Assembly (NCBI GenBank): GCA_030674185.1
Contig: CM060305.1
Location: forward strand, 163,560,210-163,624,209
Source of the DNA: Monoplex corrugatus
Taxonomy: Eukaryota > Mollusca > Gastropoda > Littorinimorpha > Ranellidae
DNA: 64,000 nucleotides
Direction of reading: 5' to 3'
Shown: piece by piece, positions 1-62,734 of the stretch
Position numbering within the stretch: the first letter of the stretch is position 1
How the letters are laid out: every line of letters begins with the position of its first letter
Translations under genes and position numbers: made by a program
The notes under the pieces: generated by a model
Told to the model about the DNA's origin: nothing
What the model saw: the letters and a program-made list of their open reading frames with translations, nothing else
Database searches by the model: none

Positions 1-2545
1 ATGTAGATTTCAGCATGGGTGTTGGTTGTGCTGTTGACCAGGACTTTGCTTTTTTCTGTGCTCACTTCCATTCCGTGTGCACCTGCACTTTCTTCCAGTC
101 TCATGGTCAGGTCTTGTAGTTCTTCGTTGCTGCCTCCCATCAGGTCGATGTCATCTGCGAACCTCAGGTTGTTGATGGTTCTTCCTCCGATGGAGACAGT
201 GGAGTGGAAGTCATGGAGGGCTTCACGCATGATGTTCTCCAGGAAGAGATTGAACAGCACGGGAGAGAGTAGGCAGCCTTGACGGACTCCAACTGTGGTC
301 TTGAAGTAGTCCCCTATCTGGTTGTTGAGGAGAACTGCGCTGCTGGCAGTGTTATACAGCGCCTGGATGGTTTGGACGAGACCTTCCTCTATGCCAAACT
401 TTCTTAGCACCTGCCACAAACCCTTATGCCACACCCTGTCGAATGCTTTTTTAAAGTCTATGAAGTTGTGGAACAGGTCTCTCTGATGCTGCAGATGTTT
501 CTCCATCATTATCCGGCAGGTGAAGATCTGTTCTACTGTGCTTCTGCCCGCCCTAAATCCAGCTTGTTCTTCCGCAAGGTGTTCTTCCGCTTCTTTCTTC
601 AGTCGATTCAATATGACTCTGAGCATGATCTTGCTGGTGTGGCTAATGAGACTTATTGTTCTGTAGTTCTGGCATTGGCGCATATTTCCCTTTTTGGGCA
701 GGGGGATGATGAGTGATTGAGTCCATTCTGTGGGCCACCGTTTTGTCTCCCAGATCTTCTGACAAATCGATGTTACACGAGTGACCAAATCATTCCCTCC
801 ATGTTTGAGCAGCTCTGCTGGGATATTGTCTGCTCCAGGTGATTTCCCTGCTGGTAGGCTGCGGATGGCTTCTTCCACTTCTTCTCTCATCACTGGTAGC
901 GGTGAGGATTCCCTCAATGGTGCTGAGTCCCCCTGAAACAAACTGTCATCTGGCTGTATTGGGAAGTTGTATAGTTCTTGGCAGTACTGCGTCCATCTGT
1001 TCAGAACAGCGGAGCTTTCTGTCAGCAGCTCGCCTGAGGTATCCTCGATGACTGACGATCTGTTTTGCTGCGTCTTGGTAAGGTTTTTCAGTGTGGTGAA
1101 GGCATGTTTGCTGTTTCCTTTTTTCATGCCTTTCTCGATGTTCTCACACTGGTTGTTGATCCATTGTTCTTTGGCTTCAATCATTTTCTTCTTTACAAGG
1201 TTGTTGGTTTTACGATACTGTGCGGCTTCTTCAGGGCTGGAGTTTTTCGTCTTCTTCAGTGATCTTCTGTTGTCGCAGAGGTCAAGGATGTCATTTGAGA
1301 TCCATGCTTGGTGTTTCTTCCTCTGTCGCCCCAGTACCTCCTCTGCTGTTTCGCGGACTGCCTCACCAAAGTTGTTTGTGAGGTCGTTGATGTCGCTGTC
1401 CAGGAAGTTGAGTGCCGCGAACCGCCCCCCGAGCTGTGCCTGGAATGCCTCTTCTATCTCTGGATCTTTTAGCTTTTCCAGGTCAAACTTGATGCGTGGC
1501 TGCGCAGCTTGGTACTTCTTTTTCAATTTGATCTTCATTGTGAGCAGCACGAGGTCGTGGTCGCTGCCTATATCAGCTCCAGGGTATGTCCTCGTCTTTG
1601 CTTTATTAATGCTTGATTTGAAGCGCCGCGGTGTGAGGACAAAGTCGATCTGGTTGTGAGTCTTTCCGTTCGGCGCATGCCAGGTTGTTCTTCTTGACAG
1701 TTTGTGGGGGTAGAGGGTGTTGGCAATGGTGAGCCGTTGGGTGCAGGCAAACTCCAGAAGGCGAAGTCCCCTGTCATTAGTTTCCCCTGTGCCAAATTGA
1801 CCCACTGTTCCAGCCCAGTTTTTGTAGGCATCTGGGCCGACTTTGGCGTTGAAGTCCCCCTGAACTATGATGATGTCTTTCCTGGGGGCTTTTCCGATGG
1901 TGTCTTCTATTTTCTCATAGAATTCTTCAACCACCTGGTCTTCGTGGCTGGTAGTTGGAGCATACACTTGTATGATGGTGATGTTCTTTGGTTTGGCTGA
2001 CACCCGAATGCTGATGATTCTGCTGTTGACAGGCGTGCAGCTCATGATGCATCCAATGACTTCTTTGCGTACGATGAAAGCTACGCCATTTTCATGTAGT
2101 GACTCTTCGCCACTGTACCACATCTTGTGTCCTTCCTCTGTGATTGCTTCTCCGAAGCCTGTCCATCTTACTTCTGATATACCCACAATGTCCCATTGGT
2201 AGCGTCTCAGCTCGTGTTCTAGTTCTTTTACTTTGCCGCACTGATGGAGTGTACGGACATTCCAGGTTCCAATGGTAGCTTTTTCCGTTGGCAGTTTGAA
2301 TGATGTCTTTGCCCCAGTAGCTGACTTTTCACTTCCACCCTGGTGCTTGTCAGTGGTAAGCGCGGTCGTTTGTAACCCGGGCCCCGACCGATCCGGTATG
2401 TTGTTGGCTATAGTGTCTCTCATATCTTTTCTGTGGGCTTAGGTTAATCCTTGGTGGCGCCAATCCCCTCTCCAAGTCTCCTGCTGTGACAGGTAGTACT
2501 GGGCTACAGCTTGCCAGTAGCAGACCTATTTGTCTGACCTGACAC
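1..2545 (-). mobile_element. RTE/BovB-like LINE, 5' part, ORF intact to window edge
   Basis: The element runs in the same direction as the host gene, inside the Smurf intron after the 3277-3099 exon. A short presumed 5' UTR (about 2424-2545) precedes the ORF; the exact 5' end cannot be fixed without other copies. No poly-A or 3' end is visible because the element continues past position 1. The uninterrupted frame indicates a young insertion. Family placement rests on the endonuclease wording (GTWNVRTL, EVRWTG, GDFNAK, GSDHD), which resembles the BovB-type endonuclease also seen in CFDP2-like proteins; clade assignment is tentative. Confidence 0.88.
3..2423 (-). CDS. LINE ORF: APE-type endonuclease and reverse transcriptase (C-terminus beyond edge)
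   Basis: The frame opens at ATG 2423, with an in-frame stop upstream at 2441-2439, and stays open for 807 codons to the window edge. Residues about 50-300 form an APE-like endonuclease: GTWNVRTL at 52, EVRW at 84-87, GDFNAK with Asp 190/Asn 192, and GSDHD with Asp 288/His 289. A Lys-rich linker follows. RT motifs: LPAGKSPGADNIPAELL, IIPLPKKG, QAGFRAGRST, FIDFKKAFD (Asp near 656), GVRQGCLLSPVLFNL, and FADD with catalytic Asp pair near 757-758. The product would nick target DNA and copy its own RNA at the nick (target-primed reverse transcription, known for the class). No frameshift or stop was seen. Confidence 0.92.
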   Translation of the reverse strand, partial: MRDTIANNIPDRSGPGLQTTALTTDKHQGGSEKSATGAKTSFKLPTEKATIGTWNVRTLHQCGKVKELEHELRRYQWDIVGISEVRWTGFGEAITEEGHKMWYSGEESLHENGVAFIVRKEVIGCIMSCTPVNSRIISIRVSAKPKNITIIQVYAPTTSHEDQVVEEFYEKIEDTIGKAPRKDIIIVQGDFNAKVGPDAYKNWAGTVGQFGTGETNDRGLRLLEFACTQRLTIANTLYPHKLSRRTTWHAPNGKTHNQIDFVLTPRRFKSSINKAKTRTYPGADIGSDHDLVLLTMKIKLKKKYQAAQPRIKFDLEKLKDPEIEEAFQAQLGGRFAALNFLDSDINDLTNNFGEAVRETAEEVLGRQRKKHQAWISNDILDLCDNRRSLKKTKNSSPEEAAQYRKTNNLVKKKMIEAKEQWINNQCENIEKGMKKGNSKHAFTTLKNLTKTQQNRSSVIEDTSGELLTESSAVLNRWTQYCQELYNFPIQPDDSLFQGDSAPLRESSPLPVMREEVEEAIRSLPAGKSPGADNIPAELLKHGGNDLVTRVTSICQKIWETKRWPTEWTQSLIIPLPKKGNMRQCQNYRTISLISHTSKIMLRVILNRLKKEAEEHLAEEQAGFRAGRSTVEQIFTCRIMMEKHLQHQRDLFHNFIDFKKAFDRVWHKGLWQVLRKFGIEEGLVQTIQALYNTASSAVLLNNQIGDYFKTTVGVRQGCLLSPVLFNLFLENIMREALHDFHSTVSIGGRTINNLRFADDIDLMGGSNEELQDLTMRLEESAGAHGMEVSTEKSKVLVNSTTNTHAEIY

Positions 2546-3098
2546 TAACTATGACTTAAATGCTCATTCTCTTTCCAAACAGTTAAAATGAAATTGTTTG
2601 CTACACAAAACCACTTTCCATTCACTCTCTAAAAACTGATGCTTTTCCAATCATTATTTCAGTGCCCTCATTCAATTTGGTAACTCACACTAATCTGATA
2701 CATAACACTATCTGAATCACCAAAATTGTTTGAAAGTTGTAACTTAAATGTTTAGATTTATCCTGTCATCACTCAATACCTACTCAGTCATTACTGAAAA
2801 CTATCTCATAAATCCAAACCAGAGAAATTATTAACACATTTAAGTTATCCAATTTTATGGTAACAATGACACCCCACCTGCTCTTTCCCTCCCCAAATCC
2901 TCAAATATCCACAAAAATTTCTCAACTGCTTCTGGATAGATAACAGATTTTGATAACTCATTATGTTCAATATGAAATCAACATAATCAATACGAACAGA
3001 CAAGCAATTCTCTTAGTTATGCTTTCATTATTAAGTTACACAAATGCTAGAACTAGTGTCTATTACTGCAATCAATAAAAGGTAATATGCAGACTTAC
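2546..3098 (-). other. Smurf: Intron sequence between the LINE and the 3277-3099 exon
   Basis: A/T-rich, unique-looking intron DNA. I see no coding signal, repeat family or regulatory motif here apart from the donor GTAAGT at 3098-3093. Confidence 0.6.
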
Positions 3099-53397
<50,299 letters not shown>

Positions 53398-53454
53398 CTG
53401 TAAAACAATACAAAAAGAAATGCTGTTTACAGTGTTAATTCAGACTCTTGAGTT

Positions 53455-53456
<2 letters not shown>

Positions 53457-53507
<51 letters not shown>

Positions 53508-53514
53508 ACACACT
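53457..53514. repeat. (CA)n microsatellite
   Basis: CA run starting about 60 bp upstream of the 39-nt exon on the coding strand. Confidence 0.96.
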
Positions 53515-53869
53515 ACATAAAATAACAATAACAATAAGGTATACACTGGATGTGATTTTCAAACTTTCATTTTCTGTCGTGACAAAAGTAGCAATCTGCC
53601 TCTTTCCATCTCATGGCGGTTAAACAATTGCCCTGTTGTCTCTTTCCAGTCCGCAATGGCATTTCTAATCACCACAATAATAAAGTTTTGCATAAAAATG
53701 GAGATTGCTGAAATGTCTTGACCACTGTGGGTATTCTTTGGTTTTTCCTGTGTCGTTTTTCTGTTTCTTTCTTTGTTCAAAGCAATGGTTTCTCAAATGC
53801 ACCTATGAACATAGTTTGGCCCATACTGTACAGGGGTTATGTGACTGCATCCTATCTATGGTCGGAGTG

Positions 53870-54100
53870 GATGCTGGGTATTAATTTCTATTTCTGTTAC
53901 CATAAGCCGCCAAACACCAAGCTAACACACTGCTTAAATGTGCATCATTTGACGCTTTATGAGGCACTAGCATACATAACATATGCTGACCTGTGACACT
54001 GGGAAACTTTCCACCCTTTACTCTTCTGATAGTATCCAGAGAGGTTTGAACGCAAATCTCTCAAGCGGAAATCTGACATCCTTGACATCATGCCTATACC
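53870..54100 (-). mobile_element. tRNA-headed SINE-like repeat B, copy 3 (degraded)
   Basis: The minus strand shows a decayed head (GATGTCAAGGATGTCAGATT and GCGTTCAAACC) and body blocks CCATAAGC and TGCTGGGTA shared with copies 1 and 2. Older than the others. Confidence 0.6.
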
Positions 54101-54288
54101 TCTTCAGTCAGTTGTCTCTTGGAAGCAGAAGTCCAGAGGACCTAAACATTTTCACTTTCAGTCACCCCTAGTCCCTTATGTTCTTTCAGATTATGAAAAT
54201 ACCTATTTATTGCCACAGAATGTTACAAAGTATCACAGCAAAACATAGACAGTTTTAAAAAGTCATTTTGTAATGTCTGCCATTACCA

Positions 54289-54316
54289 CCCCCCCCCCCT
54301 TTTTTTTTTTTTTTTC
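54289..54316. repeat. Poly(C)-poly(T) run
   Basis: About ten C followed by seventeen T. Confidence 0.93.
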
Positions 54317-54682
54317 CTTTTCAATGGTTTCAAATGTTATAAATGAATGAATACATGGTTTATTGTGATAAAGACTTGTTAACCATTTCACACATGTGAG
54401 TTGGAGAATGAAGATTCAACAGGCATTTCCAAAAACATAAATTGAGTTGGAAAATTATCACTTAGTCAAGTGTCTTGGTTAGTGTTTTCTTGGTATGTCA
54501 ATTATGAACAAAAATTGTTTGACATGATCACCTGATCAAGGTTACAGAACAACACACAGCTTCAGCACTGAAAAACTATTTTCACCATATCCACATACAC
54601 ATGTAAACTGAGACAGAATCTACTTACATTTGTTGTGAAAAACAGCATGAGAGTGAAAATATCTCAATTCAGTTTTCACTAA

Positions 54683-54829
54683 TTAACCCTTTGACTCCCG
54701 TGCCCTATCCACCAACTGCAAAAACTTAGCCCTTTGACTCCCTCACCCTATCCACCAGCTTCCCTGCTTTGCTGGCATAGTTGACAAGGCAGGATTCTGG
54801 TGGACAGGGTGCGGGAGTCAAAAGGTTAA
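54683..54829. mobile_element. TTAA-flanked MITE, copy 5 (three arms, 147 bp)
   Basis: Bounded by TTAA. Short outer arm CCCTTTGACTCCCGTGCCC and AACTGCAAAAACTTA lead into an inner arm CCTCACCCTATCCACCAGCT, then the long half GTTGACAAGGCAGGATTCTG closes the element. In the opposite orientation this is the same three-arm layout as copy 4. Confidence 0.87.
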
Positions 54830-56457
54830 GTGCTTTCTATCTCTCATATCATAAACAAAAAATTGTCTACAAAATAAATGAACAAATAATAAATAAGATA
54901 CAACAGTGGTAATGAAATAAATAAAACATTACAGTAGACAACAGTCAAATCACAATAACTACTGTTAATACAGAATGAGATCAGATTCAAAGCCATAATT
55001 CTCTAAACAGCCCCCATTCCCACCCCACCCCCAAGAAAGAGAGTTAGACATTAGGAAACAAAAGTAACATAACAATTCTGACAAAACAGAAATAATCTCA
55101 GCACAATATACATACATGAACGCTACACACCTCTCCCCTCCACTCTTTTTGTTTTGTTATGTTTTATAAATGAAAAAAAATCAACTTTTTTTTTTCAACT
55201 TAAGCATTCAGATGTCTGAATAAAATTTACAGCTGTATACTTTTTAAAAGCCACTTCGGTAAAAGCTGTCCCATTAAAACCCCCAAGGTCCTAGGAAACG
55301 CAACTTCTCTAGGGGGCCAGCGCCCATCTCCTCTTCCTAACTGCTTTATCTTCTCCAACCATAAGAAGGCCAGGTATCCATTCACAGGTGTGTAAACTGG
55401 AGGCCATTGACACTAAGTTTTGACTTGTGCAATCAAACTGAACTAGTGGAAGGCATGAGCTCTATCTCTGCACAAAACAAATGAACAGTCAACTCAGGCA
55501 CAGGATTAAATGAACGAGTAAACATTTCCTTGACGAGTCCCCCCCCCCCACCAAATTCTGATGACAAAGAAACTCAACACTTTCCTGAATCATGTGAACC
55601 CACTTTCTCCGGTCTGTAGCCAACATTTGTTAGTAGATATCTTAGTAGAACCAGTCCACTCAATCTTACATCTGGAATGGCTTTAAATTCTACTTTTAGT
55701 TTAAGGTTAAATTCTGACAATATCAAATACTGTTTTTGCTGACATCCTCCCTCCTTTCCTCTATCCCAAACTCCAGTGTATCACAAAATCAGGAAACCCT
55801 ACAGATTGGAACAGTCCATACATGATCGCTGCAAAATAACAATTCAAGTTTTCAAGAAAAATTTTGCAACAACATTTTGTCGCAATAGGCATATATAGAT
55901 GCAGTTTGCATTCAAATGAATTGTCAGGAAACATGACCAGGCATGTGAGCAAGATCTTCATCTGATATAATGCTAATCACAGTAATCACAGACATCATGA
56001 CATGTGTACGGGTGCTAAAATGCTAAACAGAGACGGACATCATTATCAGGACATGTTTCTGTATCAATTGGGTGCTTAAGATAAAACAAAAGTTTTTCAA
56101 TCTTCCTTCACTTCAATCTGTTTTGGTGTTTAGGTGTTTGCATAATTATGTATAAGTGTGTGTGTATGTTTGTGTGCTCTCAACAAAGACTCTGTGTGTG
56201 GGGGGGGGGGGGCTCAGTAGGGACAGTATGAGTGGTGGTACTTACGCATGTGTGCGTGCATATGCATGAACATGCATGACTTGTGTTTGATAATGATTTA
56301 CAATGCAACTGAAAGGTGGTAATTCTACACCAAACTTGTTAAAAATGTTTCCTGGTTTTCAAAGTGGTGAAGACAGTTTGCTGTCAGTTGGTATGGATGA
56401 GAATATTACCAAAACCATTTATTTTGGGAGTGCAAATCTTTATTAGCAATTACTGGA

Positions 56458-56758
56458 ATGTGGAGTTTGGAGTTTAGTCAAGAGGGATTCATTGTGCTTG
56501 GACAATTCCATATGCACTCCACCCAAATCCGCCTGCAATTATCTGGCAGACCCCCTAAGCCCGCACAAAACCCTATGCTGTAGAAAGATCTTAAACTGAG
56601 GAGCATAAGAAAGGGTGGAAGAGGGGGGCAGGGAGTACACCTTTGAAACACCAAGCTGACGCCACAAAAATGATGGAAACATAATACTGCTGTCTGAAAC
56701 TAAACTCAAGCTATCAGATTCTGAGACCACTGCTTTATCAAAAGAACCAGCCAGCCTG
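56458..56758 (-). mobile_element. Dispersed repeat A, copy 2 (fullest)
   Basis: The minus strand begins near 56758 with GGCTGGCTGGTTCTTTTGAT and continues GCAGTGGTCTCAGAATCTGA and TAGCTTGAGTTTAG, a tRNA-like head with eroded boxes. It then runs through the body shared with 24825-25015, 35270-35527 and 43669-43975, ending in AATGAATCCCTCTTGACTAA on the element strand. Confidence 0.8.
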
Positions 56759-59038
56759 CATTAGCAACAGTAACACTGAAATATAATAAAACAGCAAAAA
56801 CTGAACAAGAATAGGCCATCTGTTTACAGTTGTATTCGCCAGCCAATCCAATGTCCTGCTGCAGACCAGCTTTTTTAAAACAGTTCATATTAAACCAATA
56901 TAAACTATCTAAAAAAAATTACATTATGTTATAGTTGTGTTCTATTCCAAGCAGATGAATAAAAACAATCGTAAAGTGAAAACAATATCAGGTATAACAC
57001 ATGACCATTTCTTCATTCCTAAACAAAAATAACAACGCCCGACTCATCGGTGACTGATATGAGATGCTCTAGTTATTCAACAAGAAAATATATTTATTTT
57101 TGTGTGAACAGCTTTTTTTTAAAAAAATGTTTGCCATGCCATCTACATACTATTTTTTAAACCATGTAAAACCTCAACATGTATCCCCCTTCCTCTCCCC
57201 ACTCCCAACCCCCACCCCCATTTCTCATAAACTCCCCTTAAAAAGATGAAAGGAATGGAGCTTCTTTTATAAAATTAGCTCAGAACTGTACCGTACAAAA
57301 CCAGTGACACAAAACGTGCAGATGATGGAAGAAATTGGGCCAAACCTTTGAAATATAAACTAAACAGATAAAAGGGCAACTAGTGTGCCCAACAAAACGT
57401 CAATCCCAAGTCTATCATCATCATTACTTCTGGGGGCAGGATACTGATAAAATGCTGTCAACTCCTCTTTTTCCAGTGGTAAGTAATGTCAGCATGATGT
57501 GTGGTACTTTGCCAAAAAACCATCATGCTTCATCACCTGATTATAACACAGGAACTGGTGGACCAGAGAGAATGGGAGATAGACTGACAGAGACAGAGAC
57601 AGACAATGAGGCATGCTGAAATTGAGCTAAGTGAAAAAGAGCAGGGCAATGAATGTACAAGAGAGAGAAAAAAAAAAAGAGGGGATGGGGCACACAGTGC
57701 AAATACTTTTGAATGGGACAAACCACCTTTCACAATGGGGCTGACTAAACTACTCCCTTATCCAAACACTCCATGACAGTAAAATGTTTTGTGTTCTAAA
57801 GACATGTTTCACAAAAGTATTATATCAAAAGACCTAGAACTTACCTTGAGTATATTCCAAGTTCTCTCACATACACTTTACTACAAACCACATAAAGATT
57901 AATTTTGTTTCCTATCCAGCTTTTTTTTCCAATGGTCACCTGTTACCAGCCACTCTTCTATTTTCCCCAGCCTACACATAAATGCCGTTCCACTCCACTC
58001 CTTATCAGATGCCAATCCCTTGTGATCATGAAATATGCAGCATCCACACTCTCTGGTAATAAAGGGCTATCATGTTTCTGCCTAATTAAAGGAAAGAGGA
58101 TGCACCAGAAAATTCAGCCTACATCTGTTGAGACAGTAGTGAGAAACTGTATGCCAAAGAGGAGTGGAGTATGTCAAAGTGTGTGAGAGTGTAAGTATGT
58201 GTGTGTACACGCACATGCACTCGTCATTTTTCTATACGGCATTATTAAATACCCAATGTCCCTGTTTGCACTAATGCAAATTTGTTGTATACAGATTTCT
58301 TGATAAAGTAAGCCCAACAAAACAAAGCCATGATAATGATAATATCCACAGAATTAGACAGCAACTAAACCAGTAATCTACTTACACTAGCATTTAACCA
58401 CTTTAAAAAAACAATTGTTTCTGTAAGGTAAGTTCAGGTGGACTAACAATATGTCCTACTCTGTTAATATACATAGACCAAACTGGTTTAAATACCAAAG
58501 CTATTTTACAGGGTAAGTCTGCGACGTGCTGAAAACAGGCCTCAATGATCTCTCTACCTCCTGATGATTCATTGAAAGCTAGGCACAATCGACCTTGCGC
58601 ACACTTGACAAAATCTTTCAACACAAACATTCCTACACTGTCAATCACTCAACCATGAATGCCTTGAGGATGTAATATTGCAGATGAAAAGCAAGAATGC
58701 CAATACAGCCAACAAAACAAGATTGCCAATACAGGCAACTCTTTGCTTCAATCAATCATTGCAGACAGGCTGTAAAAGTATTGGCAGAGCACTTGCTGTG
58801 TATACAATAATACATCATACACGTATGCAATTTAGCATTATACATTATGAGAGAATGTTGTTTCCACAAATGACACATTATATTTATAAGCAGGATTACA
58901 TTAAACAATGGATCAGAGATTCACTCGAACTGTCAAAGTACTACTACTAGTGCAGTAGTGGAACTTTCTCTGTGTACACAAGCACATTGCTTACATTAGA
59001 ATTCTTATTGTTTTTCTGAATACTGCTAGTGCATTTAC

Positions 59039-59039
<1 letters not shown>

Positions 59040-59114
<75 letters not shown>
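59040..59114. repeat. (CA)n microsatellite
   Basis: Pure CA run of about 37 units. Confidence 0.97.
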
Positions 59115-59117
<3 letters not shown>

Positions 59118-59317
59118 TATCAGTTACACCAAAATTACATTTATGATTTATACAAAAAAATATGTCTGCCAAACGTCTGCTCAGCTCACAATCATTGTCA
59201 CAGCTGTGGATTGCTAAGATCAATGCAGTGGAGGCTTTCTCAGCTGGTTACACTGTACAATAAACAAAGACTAATATTGTAATATTAATAATATGCAATG
59301 AATCAGTTATGGATGCC

Positions 59318-59640
59318 CGGGTTTTCAGATCTAGTTTTCCTCTGGTATTCAAAGTCCTGATGGTGGTAGACACAAGTAGATCACTCATAAGAAAGATTAG
59401 GAAAAGACAGGCAACATTTATAGGCCATTTTATGAGGAAGGGGATTTGGAGCACCTGGTCACAACGAAAGCTGCAGGGAAAGCGAGCACCAAGTAGATCC
59501 AGGGAGAAAATGCTTGACGGACTTGCAGAGTGGCTGGGGACGAAAAGGGTGGGGCAGATGCTAGGGGCAACGAGAGATAGAGGCAGATGGAAGTCCATGA
59601 TCGCCAACGCCATGCGGCAGGCACCTGATGATGATGATGA
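59318..59640 (+). pseudogene. RTE-like LINE C-terminal fragment with compensating indels
   Basis: Plus-strand copy of the same 3' region as 27060-27700: TSRSLIRKIRKRQATFIGHF, MRKG, GKRAPSRSREKMLDGLAEWL and ATRDRGRWKSMIANAMRQAP, ending in a (GAT)n tail. A base is lost after the MRKG position (GGGGATTTG) and two more about 30 bp on (ACGAAAGC), which together restore frame, so a decayed open frame survives. Strongly 5'-truncated. Confidence 0.9.
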
Positions 59641-59720
59641 TTCAAAGGCAACAGAGTAAACAGAGTTTGAATGATGCAACATAAAATATGCTTCAAGTTA
59701 AATCCTGATGGTCTGGTTGC

Positions 59721-59748
59721 TCTCTCTCTCTCTCTCTCTCACACACAC
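59721..59748. repeat. (CT)n-(CA)n microsatellite
   Basis: Short CT run followed by CA; another CT run lies at 59789-59809. Confidence 0.93.
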
Positions 59749-60235
59749 AACCTCATATGGATGCTAACACATGCCAAATATACACAATCTCTCTCTCTCT
59801 TCTCTCTTCAGTCTTTGATTATATATAAGCTCAATTATATCAATATTTTTATGCTTTACATTTTAAGCACACACCAACAGCAAGGCATCGACTTTCCACT
59901 CAGCGATAAACGGGCTTTCACCAGCTGATCAAAACAGATCACCAAGGACCGCCTCTCTCCCTACATGATATAGCCATGACACTGACAATGTGGAGTAGTA
60001 ACCTGTCTGCATTCCACTGCCTACTTGCATGGCCCTCTTTTCATTACACAGGCGTCTCAAACGCTGTGGGAAAAGCCACTGAGCAACTTTGATTTCTATT
60101 CTAAAGAATAAGTCTGAACCATTACAGCTGGCTGTCTCAAGCAGGTGTTGGATTTATGCGCTTGCATTTTTTTCTTTATAACTCAAGAGATATTTGCAAT
60201 ATGCAAGTTTGGCTCTATTCCACTGTGACTGTGAC

Positions 60236-60242
60236 TGTGTGT

Positions 60243-60295
<53 letters not shown>

Positions 60296-60660
60296 TAGTA
60301 TGTGTGTGTGTGTGTGTGTATTAGTATGTGTGTGTATTAGTATGTGTGTGTATTAGTATGTGTGTGTATTAGTATGTGCGCGCGCACGCTTATGTGCATG
60401 TTTGTGTCTGTGATGAGAGAGACTGTGTGTGTCTGAGGGGGGGGGGGGGGGCTTCATGCCCATTACCTATCTGTGTGTGTGTGTGTGTGTGTGTGGCGCG
60501 CGTGCGTGCGTGTGCGCGCGCACGCTTATGTGCATGTTTGTGTCTGTGATGAGAGAGACTGTGTGTGTCTGAAGGGGGGGCTTCATGCCCATTACCTATC
60601 TCTCTGTGTGTGTGTGTTGTGTATGTGTGTGTGCGTGTGCGTGCGCGCGCACACACACAC
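60236..60660. repeat. (GT)n cluster with a ~136-bp tandem duplication
   Basis: A GT run (60240-60293) is followed by 16-18-bp TATTAGTATGTGTGTG units (60294-60378). A segment from GCGCGCGCACGCTTATGTGC through GATGAGAGAGACTG, a G run and CTTCATGCCCATTACCTATC occurs at 60376-60475 and again at 60512-60602. The first G run is longer than the second. Confidence 0.92.
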
Positions 60661-62448
60661 ATGCATGCACATACACATAAATAAGTGCATCAGCATGCTT
60701 GAATGCACATTCCTCTAGGTATGTGTCATCTCATATACATACCTGTCATCACAATGTGTGCGTGTGTCTGTGTGTGTGTGTGTGTGAGAGTGTCTGTGTA
60801 TGTGTGTGCGCACACGTGTGTATGCATGCATGCATCTGTGTGTAACTGTAAGTGCATGCTTTCATGTGTGTTCTGGCAAGTTTCTTGTTTCCTGACTGAT
60901 TTACTGACCATTTTACCCCTTTGTAACCTACCACGAGATGTTACATAATTATGCATATTTCATAAAACAAAATAATCAAAACAATTTACTCAATACAACA
61001 ACAACAATTTTTCTAAACTATATATGAAACAAGCAAACAAGCAATCAAACAAAAACCAGTCAGCAAAGATCAGAGTGATCCTGCAATCCTGAAAAGAACA
61101 AACGCAAAATACTAAATCCACTGTCCATCATTTACATTTCTTTACTGTTACAATGTTTGACTAAGCAATGTTAACCACCCCCATAACAATCATGAGAAAA
61201 TCCAGCAACAACAAAGACGAGTGAAGGTCATCAGGACAATATAATCTTCACTCTAGAGTACTGGACCCTACCTTTATACACCCCCAGCTGGTTTTCTCAG
61301 ACATGTATAACACTAAGCACGAGGTGTGTTTACTATTGCCCCTTCATTTCACAGAAATCTGATAGCGCACTGAACACAATGTGGGGTTAAGCCTTGGCCC
61401 AGAAAATCCCAACATAAAGGTGGTCAGAAATCCCACCTGTCTTTCCTAATACCTTTTCTACTTGTACCCGGGCAAGAGGAGAGCAAAAAGCTGCCCTGAT
61501 TTAAGAAGGCCCTTTTGAGCTTTGGTGAGAGGTCCACCATATTTGTAGAGAAGATGGAGAGAAGATTCCTGGCTTAAATTAAATCGTGGGAACATTCCTG
61601 ACACAGTACACTGGGTGTGCTTTCCAACTTTATTTCAATAATTGTTATCGCTAATATCTGAGAAGAGCATCACTTGTGAAAACAAGCAAGTTATTTGTAT
61701 TATGCCCCATTACATTTTAAGTGCTCTGACAAAAACAATCTCAAAAATAGTTTCACGAACCGTTTACTAGTTTTACTGTTTGCAATTATATGACACTAAT
61801 GATAATGTTCAACTTCAAGGCAACAAATGTAAAAGAAAAAAAACGCAACAAAAAAGTTACAATAAAAATTATCAATGATTTTCTTCTTTTAAAGTAAGAT
61901 CCATCAGAACATGCTAAAATGTCAGTTTACACTTCTTCTGTAGACCACTTTGGGGCTTGTATCACAAACTGACAAAGACTTTATTCAATCAATACATTCA
62001 CTTTGACTGAGGCTCTTTGGCACCAAACAACAACAATAAAAACAATCACACCCAAACCCCCCAGAAAAAAAAAAAAAAGGCCAAAACAATTCTGACTGAA
62101 AATAACGAGAAAAGTAAGTTTTGAACCCTCACACATCTTCCACTTAGTTCTTTATAAAAAAAATATAAATAAATCAATAACACACTCTCCTCTCTCTCTC
62201 TGCCCCCCCCCCCTCCTTTTTTCTCTCCCTCATCAAAAACAACAACCCAAAGTAACAAGACAAGATAACAAGATAACAAGATTTTATTTTAGCCCAGTGC
62301 ACAGACACAAGGAAAATGTTTTGGCTATGCATACAATCACACTCACGCCTCACAACAATTACAATATTCAACATCATAAAAGACAAGTTCATGTTTACGT
62401 AAGACTGGATCAGGATCGCACACACTCTTGCAAGCGCGAGCGAGCGCG

Positions 62449-62452
62449 TGCA

Positions 62453-62492
<40 letters not shown>

Positions 62493-62597
62493 ACACACAC
62501 ACATAGTGACATACACACACTCTCTCTCTCTTTCTATCTCTTTCATGTATATGCACTCGCACACGCACATGTGTTCACACAGTGACACACACACACA

Positions 62598-62652
<55 letters not shown>

Positions 62653-62667
62653 ACACACACACGCACG

Positions 62668-62701
<34 letters not shown>
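62449..62701. repeat. (CA)n/(CACG)n microsatellite cluster
   Basis: Several CA runs separated by a short CT stretch and CACG units. Confidence 0.96.
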
Positions 62702-62704
<3 letters not shown>

Positions 62705-62734
62705 TCATTCAAAAACACCCCCTACTAATGCATA

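Noticed and set aside
967..1831. Plus-strand 230-codon frame and minus-strand 87-codon frame within the LINE
   Set aside because: Both are shadows of the LINE ORF read in other frames; the true frame is minus from 2423.
55260..55480. GC-richer segment considered as an exon or repeat
   Set aside because: No open frame of note, no second copy in the window, no splice pair recognised.
57835..57870. Donor-like CTCAAG|GTAAGT on the minus strand
   Set aside because: No plausible coding sequence or phase match to the 53397 acceptor upstream of it.
60700..60760. Possible first Smurf exon with a donor at 60732 (GATGACAG|GTATGT)
   Set aside because: The upstream sequence is GT/CA repeat and does not encode the short basic lead-in expected before the C2 domain.
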